Source of the DNA: Ancalomicrobiaceae bacterium
GTDB lineage: Bacteria > Pseudomonadota > Alphaproteobacteria > Rhizobiales > Ancalomicrobiaceae
Direction of reading: 5' to 3'
Assembly: GCA_031291575.1 (NCBI GenBank)
Contig: JARLIT010000337.1
Location: 1-50,992 of the forward strand
Length of the DNA stretch: 50,992 nt
In this document: in pieces, positions 35,497 to 44,816 of the stretch
Position numbering within the stretch: the stretch's first letter is position 1
How the letters are laid out: every line of letters begins with the position of its first letter
Notes under the pieces: model-generated
Seen by the model: the letters and a program-made list of their open reading frames with translations, nothing else
Database searches by the model: none
What the model was told of the DNA's origin: nothing
Position numbers and translations under genes: made by a program

Positions 35497-38187
35497 GTGG
35501 TCGAGAAGGTCTATCGCGATGCGCTCGAGGCCGGCACGGAAGTCGGCGGCTATCGCATCACTCGCGTCCTCGGTCAGGGCGGATTCGGCATCACTTATGC
35601 CGCGGTTTCCTCCGCCGGCCTCATCGAACGTCAGGTGGCGCTGAAGGAGTTCTTCCCGAACGGCCTCGCCTATCGCCAGGACTCCTCCATCGAACTGTCG
35701 TCGCGGCTCGACCGCGATGCCTATGCCGCAGCCTTGAAGCGCTTCGAGGTGGAAGCGCAGAAGCTGGTCGACGTGTTCGATCATCCGAACATCGTGCGCG
35801 GCGAGAACGTCGTCCATGCGCACGGCAGCGTCTTCCTGGTGATGGAATTCATCGACGGTGAGATGCTGTACGACCGGATCGTCGGCCACGGCCCGCTCGG
35901 CGAAACGGAGATCCGTGCGCTGTTCGACCCGGTTCTCGACGCGGTCGACTATCTGCACGCGCACGGGACGATGCACCGCGACATCAGTCCGAAGAACATC
36001 ATGATCCGGACGACGCGGCGCGGACAGACCGTCGCCGAGCCGGTGCTGATCGACTTCGGCGCCGTCGGCCACGGGCTCGACCTCGTGCACGATTCAACCC
36101 TCGCCGTCGCCAATCCGAACTACGCTCCACCCGAGCAGCAGGAGCCGGCGGCCGGGCGGCAAGGCCGCTACACCGACATCTTCGCTCTGGCGGGCTGCCT
36201 CTATTTCGCCGCAACCGGACGGATGCCGACCAAGCCGATGTCCCGGCTGGCCGCCACTCTGCAGGACGAACCGGACCCGTTGCTGCCGACGGCGAGCCAC
36301 GCCGCCCCGCAGACAGCGTCCGAGGCAATGCTATTTGCCGGCATCGACCACGGCCTCAGGCTCGACCCAAAGGAGCGTCCGCAGACCGTCGCCGAGTTCC
36401 GCCTGTGCCTCGGCTGGACCGAGGCTGCTGCCACGGATGCGCCAACCGTGGCGATCGTCCGGCCGGCAGCGCCGGCCAAGCGGCGCAAATGGGGCACCAG
36501 GGCCGGGCTCGTCACCGCAGCCGCCGTCGGTGCGGTCGGATTGGCCGGGATTGTCGCGGTCCCGCCGCTCCTCGATCTCCTCAGGGCAAGGCCGAAACCG
36601 GTTCCGGCCTGTGACGCAGCGGCGCTCAGGATCTCGGACGGCGAACGCGCGCTCCGTAATTTCCTTGAGGCTTGCGCGCCGTTTGCGGCCCCTGACGTTA
36701 TCCGCGCCGCCGAGGCGCGGCTGACCGGGTTGAAGGGCCGGGAGATCGTCATCGCGGCGTTGCCGCAGACGGAGGCCGCCTCCCAGAAGAGCGTGCCGCC
36801 GGCACCCGCCGACATCTCGACACCCCCGGCCGAGCACCCGTTGCCTTCGGCCCCTGCTCCTGCTGAACTCCCGTCGCCCCTAGCCGCGTCGCCGCCGCCC
36901 CCTGCAGCACCCGTCATCGCGGCACTGCCCGCTCCTGCCGCCTCGGATGTCTCTCGCCCGCCCGCCGCGCTACCGCAAGTCGAGGCGCCGGCTGCCAAGG
37001 CATCGATCGAGGACATGGCCCGCCGCTATGCCGCGCTCTCACTTGACGACGGGCTCGTCTCCAGTCCGCGATCCGCGCCGGAGCTCTATCACAACGCCCG
37101 CCGCTCCGAGAGCCGCGGCGAGGTCTCGTCGGCGCGGCGGGCCTATCTGGACCTCGCCCGGCTCGACGTCGACGCGGTCGATGCCTGGCTGAGGACTGCG
37201 ACCGTACTCAAGGTCCAGGACGGGCGGGCGGAAGCGGCCGGCGTCTTCGCCGACCTCGCGCCATCGCCCACCTCACTCGCCTACCAGCTCGCGGCCATCA
37301 CGCTCGCCAATGATGCCGATCGCAGGGCGCGCATCCAGGCCTTCGTGGCGGCGCATCCCGACTACGGCCCGGCCTGGTACCTGATGGCGGACGACCTGTC
37401 CGAGCAGCGCCTCGGCAGTCAGACGCTGTCCGAAAAGACCGAGGAGAGCGCCGCCCTGGCGAAGTTTCTCGCGGCCGGCGACACCGGCGAACTGGCCCGG
37501 CATTTCCTCGATTTGACAATGCTCGGCGACTGGCTCGAGACCGCACGCCACCGCAAGACCGGTCTAGACACGGCCCTGAAGACCGCCCAGACGATGCCAG
37601 CGGCGACGTTTTCGCGCTCCAACGCCGGCTGGACGGCCTCCATCCAACTGCCCGAGGCCGCGACCGGCTTCGCCTACCGGCTGGAGAGCGCCGGACCGTT
37701 CACCGTGGCGGGCGTTGCCCAGGGCGTCGACCCGCGTACCGGCAAGCCGGCGCCGAATACGCTCATCGCGTTTGCCGAAGGCGCCGAACCGACGGAAATC
37801 GACGTGCGCTATACCGATCTCAGGGGCCATGAGGTCGGCCCCTTCCGCCTGCCCTTCGATGCGGGCGCGGCGCTCGAGCGTCAGATCCACGACACCTTGG
37901 AGATGACCAAGGGCGCCTGGGCCAGTTTCGGCGGAGATCGCGGCACGCTGATGTATACGACCCACCTCGTCAGCTATCGCTGCGGACTCACGGCCGCCGC
38001 CTACGCCCTCGACGGATCGCGCGATCTTCATTCGATCCGGCTGCCCGCCTGCGATCGACGCGATCCCTTCGCCATTCCGGTCGACATGAAGCCTTATGTG
38101 ACGGTGCCGGCCGCGACCGCCTCGGTGCGCGTTGTCCTGACCTACAAGGACGGCACAACATCCGAGGCAACCATCCCGCGACGCTAA
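35497..38187 (+). CDS. membrane-anchored serine/threonine protein kinase with large C-terminal domain
   Basis: This 896-residue protein has a Hanks-type kinase domain: Gly loop GQGGFG (26-31), K50 in VALKEFF, HRD motif as HRDIS (160-164), N167, DFG (186-188) and PPEQ (211-214). A membrane helix lies near 334-358, followed by a Pro/Ala-rich low-complexity linker (about 430-520), TPR-like helices (about 525-690) and a beta-rich C-terminal part of unknown family with HLVSYRCGL. The catalytic residues are intact, so it is probably active. The start is GTG at 35497 with GGGAG eight bases upstream; a longer ATG frame overlaps the preceding gene. No cognate phosphatase is next to it. Confidence 0.88.
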   Translation: MVEKVYRDALEAGTEVGGYRITRVLGQGGFGITYAAVSSAGLIERQVALKEFFPNGLAYRQDSSIELSSRLDRDAYAAALKRFEVEAQKLVDVFDHPNIVRGENVVHAHGSVFLVMEFIDGEMLYDRIVGHGPLGETEIRALFDPVLDAVDYLHAHGTMHRDISPKNIMIRTTRRGQTVAEPVLIDFGAVGHGLDLVHDSTLAVANPNYAPPEQQEPAAGRQGRYTDIFALAGCLYFAATGRMPTKPMSRLAATLQDEPDPLLPTASHAAPQTASEAMLFAGIDHGLRLDPKERPQTVAEFRLCLGWTEAAATDAPTVAIVRPAAPAKRRKWGTRAGLVTAAAVGAVGLAGIVAVPPLLDLLRARPKPVPACDAAALRISDGERALRNFLEACAPFAAPDVIRAAEARLTGLKGREIVIAALPQTEAASQKSVPPAPADISTPPAEHPLPSAPAPAELPSPLAASPPPPAAPVIAALPAPAASDVSRPPAALPQVEAPAAKASIEDMARRYAALSLDDGLVSSPRSAPELYHNARRSESRGEVSSARRAYLDLARLDVDAVDAWLRTATVLKVQDGRAEAAGVFADLAPSPTSLAYQLAAITLANDADRRARIQAFVAAHPDYGPAWYLMADDLSEQRLGSQTLSEKTEESAALAKFLAAGDTGELARHFLDLTMLGDWLETARHRKTGLDTALKTAQTMPAATFSRSNAGWTASIQLPEAATGFAYRLESAGPFTVAGVAQGVDPRTGKPAPNTLIAFAEGAEPTEIDVRYTDLRGHEVGPFRLPFDAGAALERQIHDTLEMTKGAWASFGGDRGTLMYTTHLVSYRCGLTAAAYALDGSRDLHSIRLPACDRRDPFAIPVDMKPYVTVPAATASVRVVLTYKDGTTSEATIPRR

Positions 38188-38642
38188 GGCGCCGACTGTC
38201 CGCCACGGCCGCGAAAGGCATAGCGCGAATAGCCAAGGTAGGAGGCGACCATTGCCGCCGCGCTGCCCATGACGATGGCCACGATCGGCGGCAGGCCGGG
38301 GACTGCCACAAGCGCAGCGGAATAGACCAGCCAGTTGAAGATGGCGGAGCCGACGGCGACGAGGATGTAGCGCGTCGCCTCGCCGGCGATGCGGGCCGGA
38401 TCGTGATCGGCGCTGTCGCGGAAGGTGAGCGTTCGGTTGAGGAGATAGGTCGTCGCCATCGCCAGGAGGATCGCCAGGGCACGACCGAGGAAGGCATTGA
38501 ACCCGAGCCCGATGAGACAGAGGGTGACGGCCGCGTCCGAACCGAAGCCGATGAAGCCGACGACGGCGAACCCGGCTATGCGGCGGGCGGTCGACCGGCG
38601 CGCGGGGGTCGGCGGGGTGGCGGCGGCGGACACATCAGACAA
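38184..38642 (-). CDS. GtrA-family membrane protein
   Basis: This 152-residue protein has four membrane helices with the GtrA family pattern: FAVVGFIGFGSDAAVTLCLI, LLAMATTYLLNRTLTF, RYILVAVGSAIFNWL and SAAAMVASYLGYSRYAF. Family members help translocate lipid-linked sugars or are flippase-like in O-antigen glucosylation and arabinogalactan synthesis. Its end overlaps the kinase gene end by 4 bases on the opposite strand. The divergent gene encodes a GT-C-like membrane protein, which suggests a role in glycan modification of the envelope. Confidence 0.85.
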   Translation of the reverse strand: MSDVSAAATPPTPARRSTARRIAGFAVVGFIGFGSDAAVTLCLIGLGFNAFLGRALAILLAMATTYLLNRTLTFRDSADHDPARIAGEATRYILVAVGSAIFNWLVYSAALVAVPGLPPIVAIVMGSAAAMVASYLGYSRYAFRGRGGQSAP

Positions 38643-38752
38643 AAGGCTTCCTCCGCACGCCCGATCGGCGGCATGGTTTACGCTATCTTCATTGGCTTAA
38701 GGTTGGGTAATCGATCATGTAAACCGTCTCTCGTATTGCGTTCGGTGCCCCC

Positions 38753-40660
38753 ATGACGAGCCTAGCCGTGGCCTCCCCTCCATCGTCCCGCTCGTGGGTC
38801 GGAGATGGCGTCTTTCTCATCGTCGTGTGGGCGCTGGTTTCCGCCGCGCTGTTGTTCCATCAGTTGCCACTGATCGCAGCCGCCGGACCGCTCGATCCCG
38901 ACAGCCAGATGCGCCTGGTCGAGGTGCGCGACTTCCTCGCCGGCACCGCCTGGACCGACATGCTGCAACCGCGCATCGCCCCGCCCGACGGGGTGGTGAT
39001 GCACTGGTCGCGGCTGATTGATCTGCCGATCGCGGCGCTGATCCGCCTCGCCGATCCGTCGCTCGGCCGCGAGAAGGCCGAACTCTTCGCCATCTCCGCC
39101 TGGCCGCTCGCCCTCTATCTCGTTTATTTCTTCGGCATTGCCGGCATCACCCGCCAGCTGTTCGGGCGCGACGCGCTCGTCCCGGCGATTGCCTTCGCGA
39201 TCTTTGCCGGACCGGCGCTCGGCATGTTCCTGCCCGGCACCATTACCCACCACAATGCGCAGATCGCGCTTCTCACCGTCCTCCTCGCCCTGGCCCTGCG
39301 CACCCACAGAAGCGAGAGCGCCGGCGTCGCCGCCGGTCTCGTCGCCGCGGTGATGCTGTCGATCGGGCTGGAGACACTGCCGCTCGTCGGGATGATTGCC
39401 GGCGGCATCGCACTCGGCTGGGCCTTCGATCCCATCCGCACTCAGCCCGGCGCACGTGCCTTCGGCCTGTTCTTCGCCTGCGGTATGATCGTCCAGCGCG
39501 CCTTCGCCGCTGCACCGGCCGACTGGCTGACGACGCCGTGCGACATTGCGTCCTACCCCTATGTGGCCGTCGCCGTTGTCGGCGGCCTCGGGCTGGCGGC
39601 ACTCACGCAGAAGGATCCGATGTATCTGGCGACGCGGCTCGCGGGCCTCGCGGTACTCGGAATCGTTGCGCTCGGTGTCGTCGCCATCGTCAATCCGACG
39701 TGCCTCAAGGGTCCCTATGCGCAGGTCGATCCGCGCCTGATCCCGCTCTGGCTCAACCTCGTGACCGAAGCGCGCAGCGTCTTCCAGGTGGCGCACGATT
39801 CCATCTCGCAGGTGATCGCCTTCTATCTCGCGCCCATCATTGCGCTCGCCGCAACGATCCGGGCGCTGGCGCGAGCCGAGCGGACCGCGCGGCCGGGCTG
39901 GCTCATGACACTGGCGTGCCTTGCGACCGCCATCGCCGTCAGTCTGTGGCAGCTGCGCGGCTCGACCTTCGCCTCGGTGCTGGCCGTGCCGGGGCTGACG
40001 TTTCTCGTCCTCGAAGTTCGCCGCTGGGGCGAGGGCAAGAAGCCGCTCGCCGTCGCCTCGAGCCTCCTCGCCGTCTACCTCCTGCCGAACCAGTTCGTCC
40101 ACATGGTGACGCCGATCTTCCTGGCCGACGCCTTCGCCAAACCGGCGCCCGGCGCCGCGACCACGGCCGGCACGCTCAACGGCCAGGCGGAGTGCTCGGC
40201 GCGACCGGCCTACGCGCGGCTCGCCGTCGAGCCGACCGGAATCGTGCTGGTCGGCTCCAACCTTGGACCCTCGGTACTCCTGCACACGCCGCATTCGGCC
40301 GTCTCAGCGCCGTTCCACCGCAACACCGGCGGCATCCTCGATGGCTTCGCCGCCTTCGGCGGTTCGGAGGCGACGGCCCGGGAAATCGTTGCCCGCCGCC
40401 ACGTCGGCTACGTGATGATCTGTCCGGCTGACGATGAGATGGGCATCATCGCCGCAAAACATCCCGACGGGCTTGCCGCCCGGCTGATGCGGGGCGACCG
40501 CATCGACTGGCTGCAGCCGATCGAGACGTCCGGAACGCTCCGGGTCTGGCGGGTCAGCGATCCGACGCTGTCGGGCTGGATCGATACGATCATCACTGGA
40601 TCGAACGTGCCGCGGCCACGCGCGCTGCCGCGCGCAAGCGAGCTGCGCGGCACGCTGTAA
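38753..40660 (+). CDS. polytopic membrane glycosyltransferase-like protein (GT-C fold)
   Basis: This 635-residue protein has about ten membrane helices over residues 20-450, and a hydrophilic C-terminal domain (about 460-635). The first extracytoplasmic loop contains the acidic motif DPDSQMRLVEVRD (residues about 48-60), which fits the D-x-D type metal site of GT-C enzymes (PMT, ArnT, STT3, oligosaccharyl transferase). GTITHHN near residue 162 resembles a conserved His-containing segment of these families. Donor lipid and acceptor are unknown. It is divergent from the GtrA gene. A terminator follows at 40684. Confidence 0.7.
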   Translation: MTSLAVASPPSSRSWVGDGVFLIVVWALVSAALLFHQLPLIAAAGPLDPDSQMRLVEVRDFLAGTAWTDMLQPRIAPPDGVVMHWSRLIDLPIAALIRLADPSLGREKAELFAISAWPLALYLVYFFGIAGITRQLFGRDALVPAIAFAIFAGPALGMFLPGTITHHNAQIALLTVLLALALRTHRSESAGVAAGLVAAVMLSIGLETLPLVGMIAGGIALGWAFDPIRTQPGARAFGLFFACGMIVQRAFAAAPADWLTTPCDIASYPYVAVAVVGGLGLAALTQKDPMYLATRLAGLAVLGIVALGVVAIVNPTCLKGPYAQVDPRLIPLWLNLVTEARSVFQVAHDSISQVIAFYLAPIIALAATIRALARAERTARPGWLMTLACLATAIAVSLWQLRGSTFASVLAVPGLTFLVLEVRRWGEGKKPLAVASSLLAVYLLPNQFVHMVTPIFLADAFAKPAPGAATTAGTLNGQAECSARPAYARLAVEPTGIVLVGSNLGPSVLLHTPHSAVSAPFHRNTGGILDGFAAFGGSEATAREIVARRHVGYVMICPADDEMGIIAAKHPDGLAARLMRGDRIDWLQPIETSGTLRVWRVSDPTLSGWIDTIITGSNVPRPRALPRASELRGTL

Positions 40661-40683
40661 CGCCGACAAGGCGCCAAACGCCG

Positions 40684-40709
40684 AAAGCCCGGGACAAGCC
40701 CGGGCTTTT
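40684..40709. terminator. bidirectional terminator between GT-C gene and phasin
   Basis: The stem AAAGCCCGGG/CCCGGGCTTT with an ACAAG loop is followed by TTC on the plus strand and by TTTC on the minus strand. It lies between the convergent GT-C and phasin genes and can serve both. Confidence 0.8.
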
Positions 40710-40751
40710 CGCTGTCTGATCAAGGCAGATATCTGCGAAACAGGGCGCCGA

Positions 40752-41282
40752 TCAGGCCGCCTTGAAGTCCTTCAGCGCCTTCTCGGTCGCCGCCTTGACT
40801 GGCTCGACCGTCTCGGTGGCAACCTTCTGCGCCGTCTCCTGCAGATCCTTGGCCTGGGCGGAGAACGTCTCGAACGACTTGCGCGCGAAAGCGGTCTGCA
40901 GCTCGATGACGTCGGCCAGCGTCTTGGCGCCGATCAACTCGCGAGCGAAGCCGAAGGCGGCGTCGGTGTTGACCTTGAACGCGTCGAGCGCCTTGACGTT
41001 GTAGGCCAGCACGCCGGCGCGCGCGGTCTCATAGGTATCCTCGATGACGTCCGTCGTCTCCTCGGCGGCCGCCTTCAGCTTGGCATAGCCAGCCTGGGCC
41101 TGGGCAACGCTCTTCTCGGCGATCTCGCGGAAGGCGGCGGGCACTTCGGCCGTCGGCACCTCGAACTTCGGAAACTCGAACGCGGGCAATTCGAACTTCG
41201 GCAGCTCGAACTTCGACTCGGCCTTCGGAGCCGACTTCGCGGTCTTTTTCGGGGCGGCGGCTTCCTGGGTGACATCGGCCAT
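40752..41282 (-). CDS. phasin family protein
   Basis: Phasins coat polyhydroxyalkanoate granules. The 176-residue protein has an N-terminal Ala/Lys-rich leader, a repeated FELPKFELPAFEFPKFEVP segment (residues about 25-43, a run of F-E-x-P units), and a PF09361-type helical core (AQAGYAKLKAAAEETTDVIEDTYE region through VIELQTAFARKSFETFSAQAKDLQ). AAGGAG lies eight bases before the ATG at 41282. It lies beside the fix/nif segment, and storage polymer and nitrogen fixation are often co-regulated in diazotrophs; no synthase or depolymerase gene is in the window. Confidence 0.88.
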   Translation of the reverse strand: MADVTQEAAAPKKTAKSAPKAESKFELPKFELPAFEFPKFEVPTAEVPAAFREIAEKSVAQAQAGYAKLKAAAEETTDVIEDTYETARAGVLAYNVKALDAFKVNTDAAFGFARELIGAKTLADVIELQTAFARKSFETFSAQAKDLQETAQKVATETVEPVKAATEKALKDFKAA

Positions 41283-41450
41283 GGTCGGAACTCCTTGAAG
41301 GGTGAATCCGGCGAGCATGTCGCCGATCGAATTCGGGCAGTGGAACGGACCGAACAGCGTTCGCGTCGGGCGCGGGAAACGGCTGCCGACCGACCAGATT
41401 GGAGCACGTGCGCCCTGTTCGGTTGCTGCCCCTGATATAATGCGATCTTT

Positions 41451-41463
41451 GTTGCAGTGCAAC
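41451..41463. promoter_or_regulatory. candidate PhaR-like operator upstream of phasin
   Basis: GTTGCAGTGCAAC is an inverted repeat TTGC-N3-GCAA flanked by G and C. It resembles the CTGC-N3-GCAG type sites bound by the polyhydroxyalkanoate regulator PhaR in alphaproteobacteria. It lies about 170 bases upstream of the phasin start. The assignment is inference. Confidence 0.35.
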
Positions 41464-41470
41464 ATAATTT

Positions 41471-41487
41471 TGCGATGCATGATCGCA
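41471..41487. repeat. second palindrome upstream of phasin
   Basis: TGCGAT-N5-ATCGCA is a perfect inverted repeat immediately next to the previous one. It may be a second regulatory site for the phasin promoter. Confidence 0.4.
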
Positions 41488-41750
41488 TACGTATTTTCAA
41501 GGAGACACGATCCGGCACGGCCGTGGCGGATATCGGAACGGGCAGGACGGCCAGTCGCCCCGTTAGCCACTGTCTTGACGGCAGATTGTCGGAAATCGGC
41601 GGCATCGCCGATCCGGGCGGCGACGTCGGGCGTCGGCCACGCCACAATTCACCCATGCGGCCATTCGTCTCGCAGTCGCGAAGCGGGCCGACTGCCCGCC
41701 GCCAAGACGCGGCCTCCAGCGAAGCCCCGACAGGCGTCTCGCCGCAGGCC

Positions 41751-42059
41751 TCAGCCAAACTTGAAAAGGACGCCGAAACCACCGCGCGGATAGTTCCACT
41801 CGATCTCGCCAGACGCCTCGCACAGGACGCGGCAGGTGCCGCACTCCATGCAGCCGTCGGAGGTGATCTCGACCTGACCGGTCTCGGTCTCCTCGTAGCA
41901 TTTGGCCGGGCAGATGCGGGTCAAGGCCAGCAGCGCCGGGCTGGGCTTGTCGTGCGGCTTCACCGTGATATGCGGCCGGCCCGGGTCGACCTGGTAGCGG
42001 TTCTGGAAGAGCTTGTCCTCGACGCGGATGGTCGTATCGGTCTTCTGCACGATGGTCAT
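41751..42059 (-). CDS. fixX: ferredoxin-like protein FixX
   Basis: FixX is the ferredoxin-like subunit of the FixABCX electron-bifurcating complex that supplies low-potential electrons to nitrogenase. The 102-residue protein has two cysteine groups: C50 and C54 in ICPAKC, and C70-x2-C73-x2-C76-x3-C80 in [11 protein letters not shown], as in FixX. GAGGAG lies six bases before the ATG at 42059. It is the last gene of the minus-strand fixABC-fixX group, but a 278-base gap with a palindromic repeat separates it from fixC. Confidence 0.96.
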   Translation of the reverse strand: MTIVQKTDTTIRVEDKLFQNRYQVDPGRPHITVKPHDKPSPALLALTRICPAKCYEETETGQVEITSDGCMECGTCRVLCEASGEIEWNYPRGGFGVLFKFG

Positions 42060-42154
42060 GGTCGGCTCCTCGAATGGACCAGTTGCGGCTCGCTCGCGGC
42101 TTTGCCACCGGCTGCGGGAGCGAGCCGTTCGTAGCCGGACATCCAACTGGGCAA

Positions 42155-42286
42155 GGTGTCATCCCGGCGAAAGCCGGGATCCATTGCCCGCTCAACAGGC
42201 AATTCGTCGCGCAGGGGCGCAACGCCGCAGCAGCCCGCTCCCATCATCTTGCCCGATCAGTGGATCCCAGCTTTTGCCGGGACACC
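42155..42286. repeat. palindromic repeat inserted between fixC and fixX
   Basis: This 132-base element has outer arms GGTGTC...GACACC. One side reads GTCATCCCGGCGAAAGCCGG and the other TGGATCCCAGC...GCCGGGAC; GATCC segments lie inside. It resembles widespread bacterial intergenic palindromes (GATCCCGGC/GCCGGGATGAC type). It splits the fix operon but leaves both coding regions intact. Confidence 0.75.
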
Positions 42287-42337
42287 TTGCGGGGGGATGG
42301 AGGCCGGGCTGCCACCGGTTGCCCCGCGGTCCCACCC

Positions 42338-43645
42338 TCACCGCCACGCCATGGCGAGCCTGACGGCGTCGCCGATGAGGCCGAGGCGGGAACGGGCCTT
42401 GATGAAGCTCCGGCTGGTTTCCTTCTCCTTGTCGATCTTCGGCGTCCCATCGACGTGGACGAAGGTCTTCGCGGCTTTGGAGACGAGCTGCGGGTAGGTC
42501 AGGAAGAAATTCTGCGCGTTGGTGTGCAGAAGATTCGGCATGTCCTTGTACTTCTTCAGATCCTTAACGACGAAGGAGTCGTCCAGCATCTTCTTGTAGA
42601 GTTTCAGGTTGTCCGCGATCATCGGATCCTTGCGCGATTTCACCTGGAAAATCGCTTCGGCGGCGAGCCGGCCCGAGGTCATGGCGAGGTTGGAGCCCTC
42701 GCGGTGCACAGCATTGTTCAACTGCGCTGCATCACCGACCACCACCCAGCCGTCGCCGTAGAGCTGCGGGATGGCCTTGAAGCCGCCCTCCGGGATCAGA
42801 TGCGCCGCGTATTCCTTCACCTCGGAGCCAGCGATGAGCGGGCGGATGGACGGGTGCTGCTTGAAGCTTTCCAACAGTTCGTACGGGCTCTCCATGGTGC
42901 GGGCGAAGTCCGACACCAGGCAACCGAGCCCGACCGAGACGCATTCCTTGTTGGTGTAGAGGAAGGCGAGGCCGGTCATGCCGCGCGAGAAGGTTCCGGC
43001 CGCCTCGACTACGCAGCCTTCGTCGCCTTTGAGATTGAAGCGGCTCTCGATCACCTCCTGCGGCAGGAAGTGCATCTCCTTCACCGCCAGGGCCACCATC
43101 TCTGGCTTCGGCATCTGGCGGAAGCCGGCGCGGGTGCCCAAAAGCCCGTTGACGCCTTCGGCCAGCACGACGACATCGGCATGCACCTGACCGCCGCGAC
43201 GATCGGTCTTGACCCCGATGACTTTGCCGCGGATGTCGTAGACGAGTTCCGTCACCGTCGTCTCGGTCAAGACCGTCGCACCGGCCTCGCGCACCTTCCT
43301 CGAGAACCACTTGTCGAAGGCGGCGCGGATGATGGTGTAGCGGTTCGGCCGGTCGGTATTGAAGTCGTCGGAGCGGTAGTGCATGCCGGTGTGGGACGTG
43401 TCGTCCATCATCCAGAAGCGCTGCTCGACGATATGGCGTTCTAAGGGCGCATCCTCGCGGAAGTCGGGGATGATTTGCTCGAGCATGGCGGCATACATGA
43501 TGGCGCCCTGCACGTTCTTCGAGCCGGCCGTCTCGCCGCGTTCGAGTTGCAGCACCTTGAGGCCTCGCTTGGCCAGTGTGTAGGCCGCGGCATTGCCGGA
43601 CATGCCGGCGCCGACGACGATCGCATCGAATTTCTCGTCGATCAT
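42338..43645 (-). CDS. fixC: FixC flavoprotein (electron transfer flavoprotein-ubiquinone oxidoreductase-like)
   Basis: FixC is the quinone-reducing flavoprotein of FixABCX. The 435-residue protein has the FAD Rossmann motif [19 protein letters not shown] (residues 11-29), [12 protein letters not shown], the second FAD segment [21 protein letters not shown] and a C-terminal [18 protein letters not shown] pattern. AAGGAG lies six bases before the ATG at 43645. It follows fixB with a 17-base gap, consistent with co-transcription from the fixA promoter. Confidence 0.96.
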   Translation of the reverse strand: MIDEKFDAIVVGAGMSGNAAAYTLAKRGLKVLQLERGETAGSKNVQGAIMYAAMLEQIIPDFREDAPLERHIVEQRFWMMDDTSHTGMHYRSDDFNTDRPNRYTIIRAAFDKWFSRKVREAGATVLTETTVTELVYDIRGKVIGVKTDRRGGQVHADVVVLAEGVNGLLGTRAGFRQMPKPEMVALAVKEMHFLPQEVIESRFNLKGDEGCVVEAAGTFSRGMTGLAFLYTNKECVSVGLGCLVSDFARTMESPYELLESFKQHPSIRPLIAGSEVKEYAAHLIPEGGFKAIPQLYGDGWVVVGDAAQLNNAVHREGSNLAMTSGRLAAEAIFQVKSRKDPMIADNLKLYKKMLDDSFVVKDLKKYKDMPNLLHTNAQNFFLTYPQLVSKAAKTFVHVDGTPKIDKEKETSRSFIKARSRLGLIGDAVRLAMAWR

Positions 43646-43662
43646 GGGAGGCTCCTTGTCGG

Positions 43663-44781
43663 TCAGCCGGCCAGCCGGTCGCGGGTGTGGGGGGAGAAGC
43701 GGCGGGTGACGCCTTCCGTCAGCGCCGGCAACAGTCGGACGGCGTCGGCGACGATGCCGATGTGGGCGAAGTCGAAGATCGGGGCGTTCCGGTCGGTGTT
43801 GATGGCGACGATCAGGTCCGCGCCTTCAACGCCGACGCGGTGCTGGATCGCTCCGGATATGCCGGCGGCGATATAGAGCTTCGGGCGGATGGTCTTGCCG
43901 GTCTGGCCGATCTGGCGTTCGGCCGGCAGCCAACCCTTCTGCACGACGGGTCGGGAGCAGCCGTAGTCTCCGCCCAGCGCCCGGGCGAGGCCCTTCACCA
44001 GCTGGAAGTTTTCCACTGCGCCGAGGCCGAGCCCGCCGGCCACGACGATGTCGGCATAGGCGAGATTGGCCTTAGTCGCGTCGCGATCGGGCAGAAAGCC
44101 GAGGATCTTGGTGACGATATCGTCCTCGACGAGGCCAAGGGAATGCGTGATCACCCGGCCGATCGGCCGCTCTTGTCTCTCCGGCATGGCCATCACGCGC
44201 GGCCGGACGGTTGCCATCTGTGGGCGATAGTTGAGCGTGTAAATGGTGCACAGCAGCGAGCCGCCGAAGGTCGGACGCGTGGCGGCGAGCGAGGCATCGG
44301 CATCGACGTCGAGTTCGGTGCAATCGGCGGTCAGTCCGGTCAACAACGTCGTCGCCACCGAGCCGGCAAGATCGCGACCGAGATTAGTGGCGCCGAGGAG
44401 CAGTATCTCCGGCTTATAGGTGTCGACGAGATTGGTCAGGCCGCGGGCAAAGGGCTCGTTGCGGTAGTTGGCGAGGATGGAATCGGCGATGACGTAGGCG
44501 AGGTCGGCGCCATAGGCGAAGCACTCGGCCACAGCCGTCTCGACGCCGCCGGGCGCGCCCAGAACGACGCCGGCTAGTTCCGCACCCAGCTTGTCGGCGA
44601 GCTTGCGGCCCTCGCCGAGAAGTTCGAAGGAGACGGGATGCACCTGGCCGCGTTCGATCTCAATGAACACCCAGACATGCTTGTAGGACTTGAACCGCTC
44701 CGGCAGTTCCTTCTTCATCGCCGCGCGCGAGCCGCCGGCGGCGGCCGGCTTCGGCGCATTCGGTTGGGAGGTCTCGGTCAT
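43663..44781 (-). CDS. fixB: electron transfer flavoprotein alpha subunit FixB
   Basis: FixB is the FAD-binding alpha subunit of the FixAB bifurcating flavoprotein. The 372-residue protein has a short basic N-terminal extension (about 30 residues), the ETF alpha region [41 protein letters not shown], and the C-terminal FAD-binding segment [20 protein letters not shown] with [19 protein letters not shown] lies six bases before the ATG at 44781. It follows fixA after 35 bases. Confidence 0.97.
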   Translation of the reverse strand: MTETSQPNAPKPAAAGGSRAAMKKELPERFKSYKHVWVFIEIERGQVHPVSFELLGEGRKLADKLGAELAGVVLGAPGGVETAVAECFAYGADLAYVIADSILANYRNEPFARGLTNLVDTYKPEILLLGATNLGRDLAGSVATTLLTGLTADCTELDVDADASLAATRPTFGGSLLCTIYTLNYRPQMATVRPRVMAMPERQERPIGRVITHSLGLVEDDIVTKILGFLPDRDATKANLAYADIVVAGGLGLGAVENFQLVKGLARALGGDYGCSRPVVQKGWLPAERQIGQTGKTIRPKLYIAAGISGAIQHRVGVEGADLIVAINTDRNAPIFDFAHIGIVADAVRLLPALTEGVTRRFSPHTRDRLAG

Positions 44782-44816
44782 CGGCGTCTCCTCGGAGGAC
44801 GATCTGGGGCGAAGGA

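Larger units (their letters stand above)
41283..41750. other. phasin upstream region with palindromes
   Basis: This 468-base gap between the phasin start and the end of fixX is AT-richer near 41430-41490. It holds the palindromes listed at 41451 and 41471 and presumably the phasin promoter. No gene was recognised. Confidence 0.45.

Noticed and set aside
38762..40294. A 510-codon minus-strand frame across the GT-C gene
   Set aside because: It is an antisense shadow; the plus-strand frame has membrane helices and a DxD-type motif.
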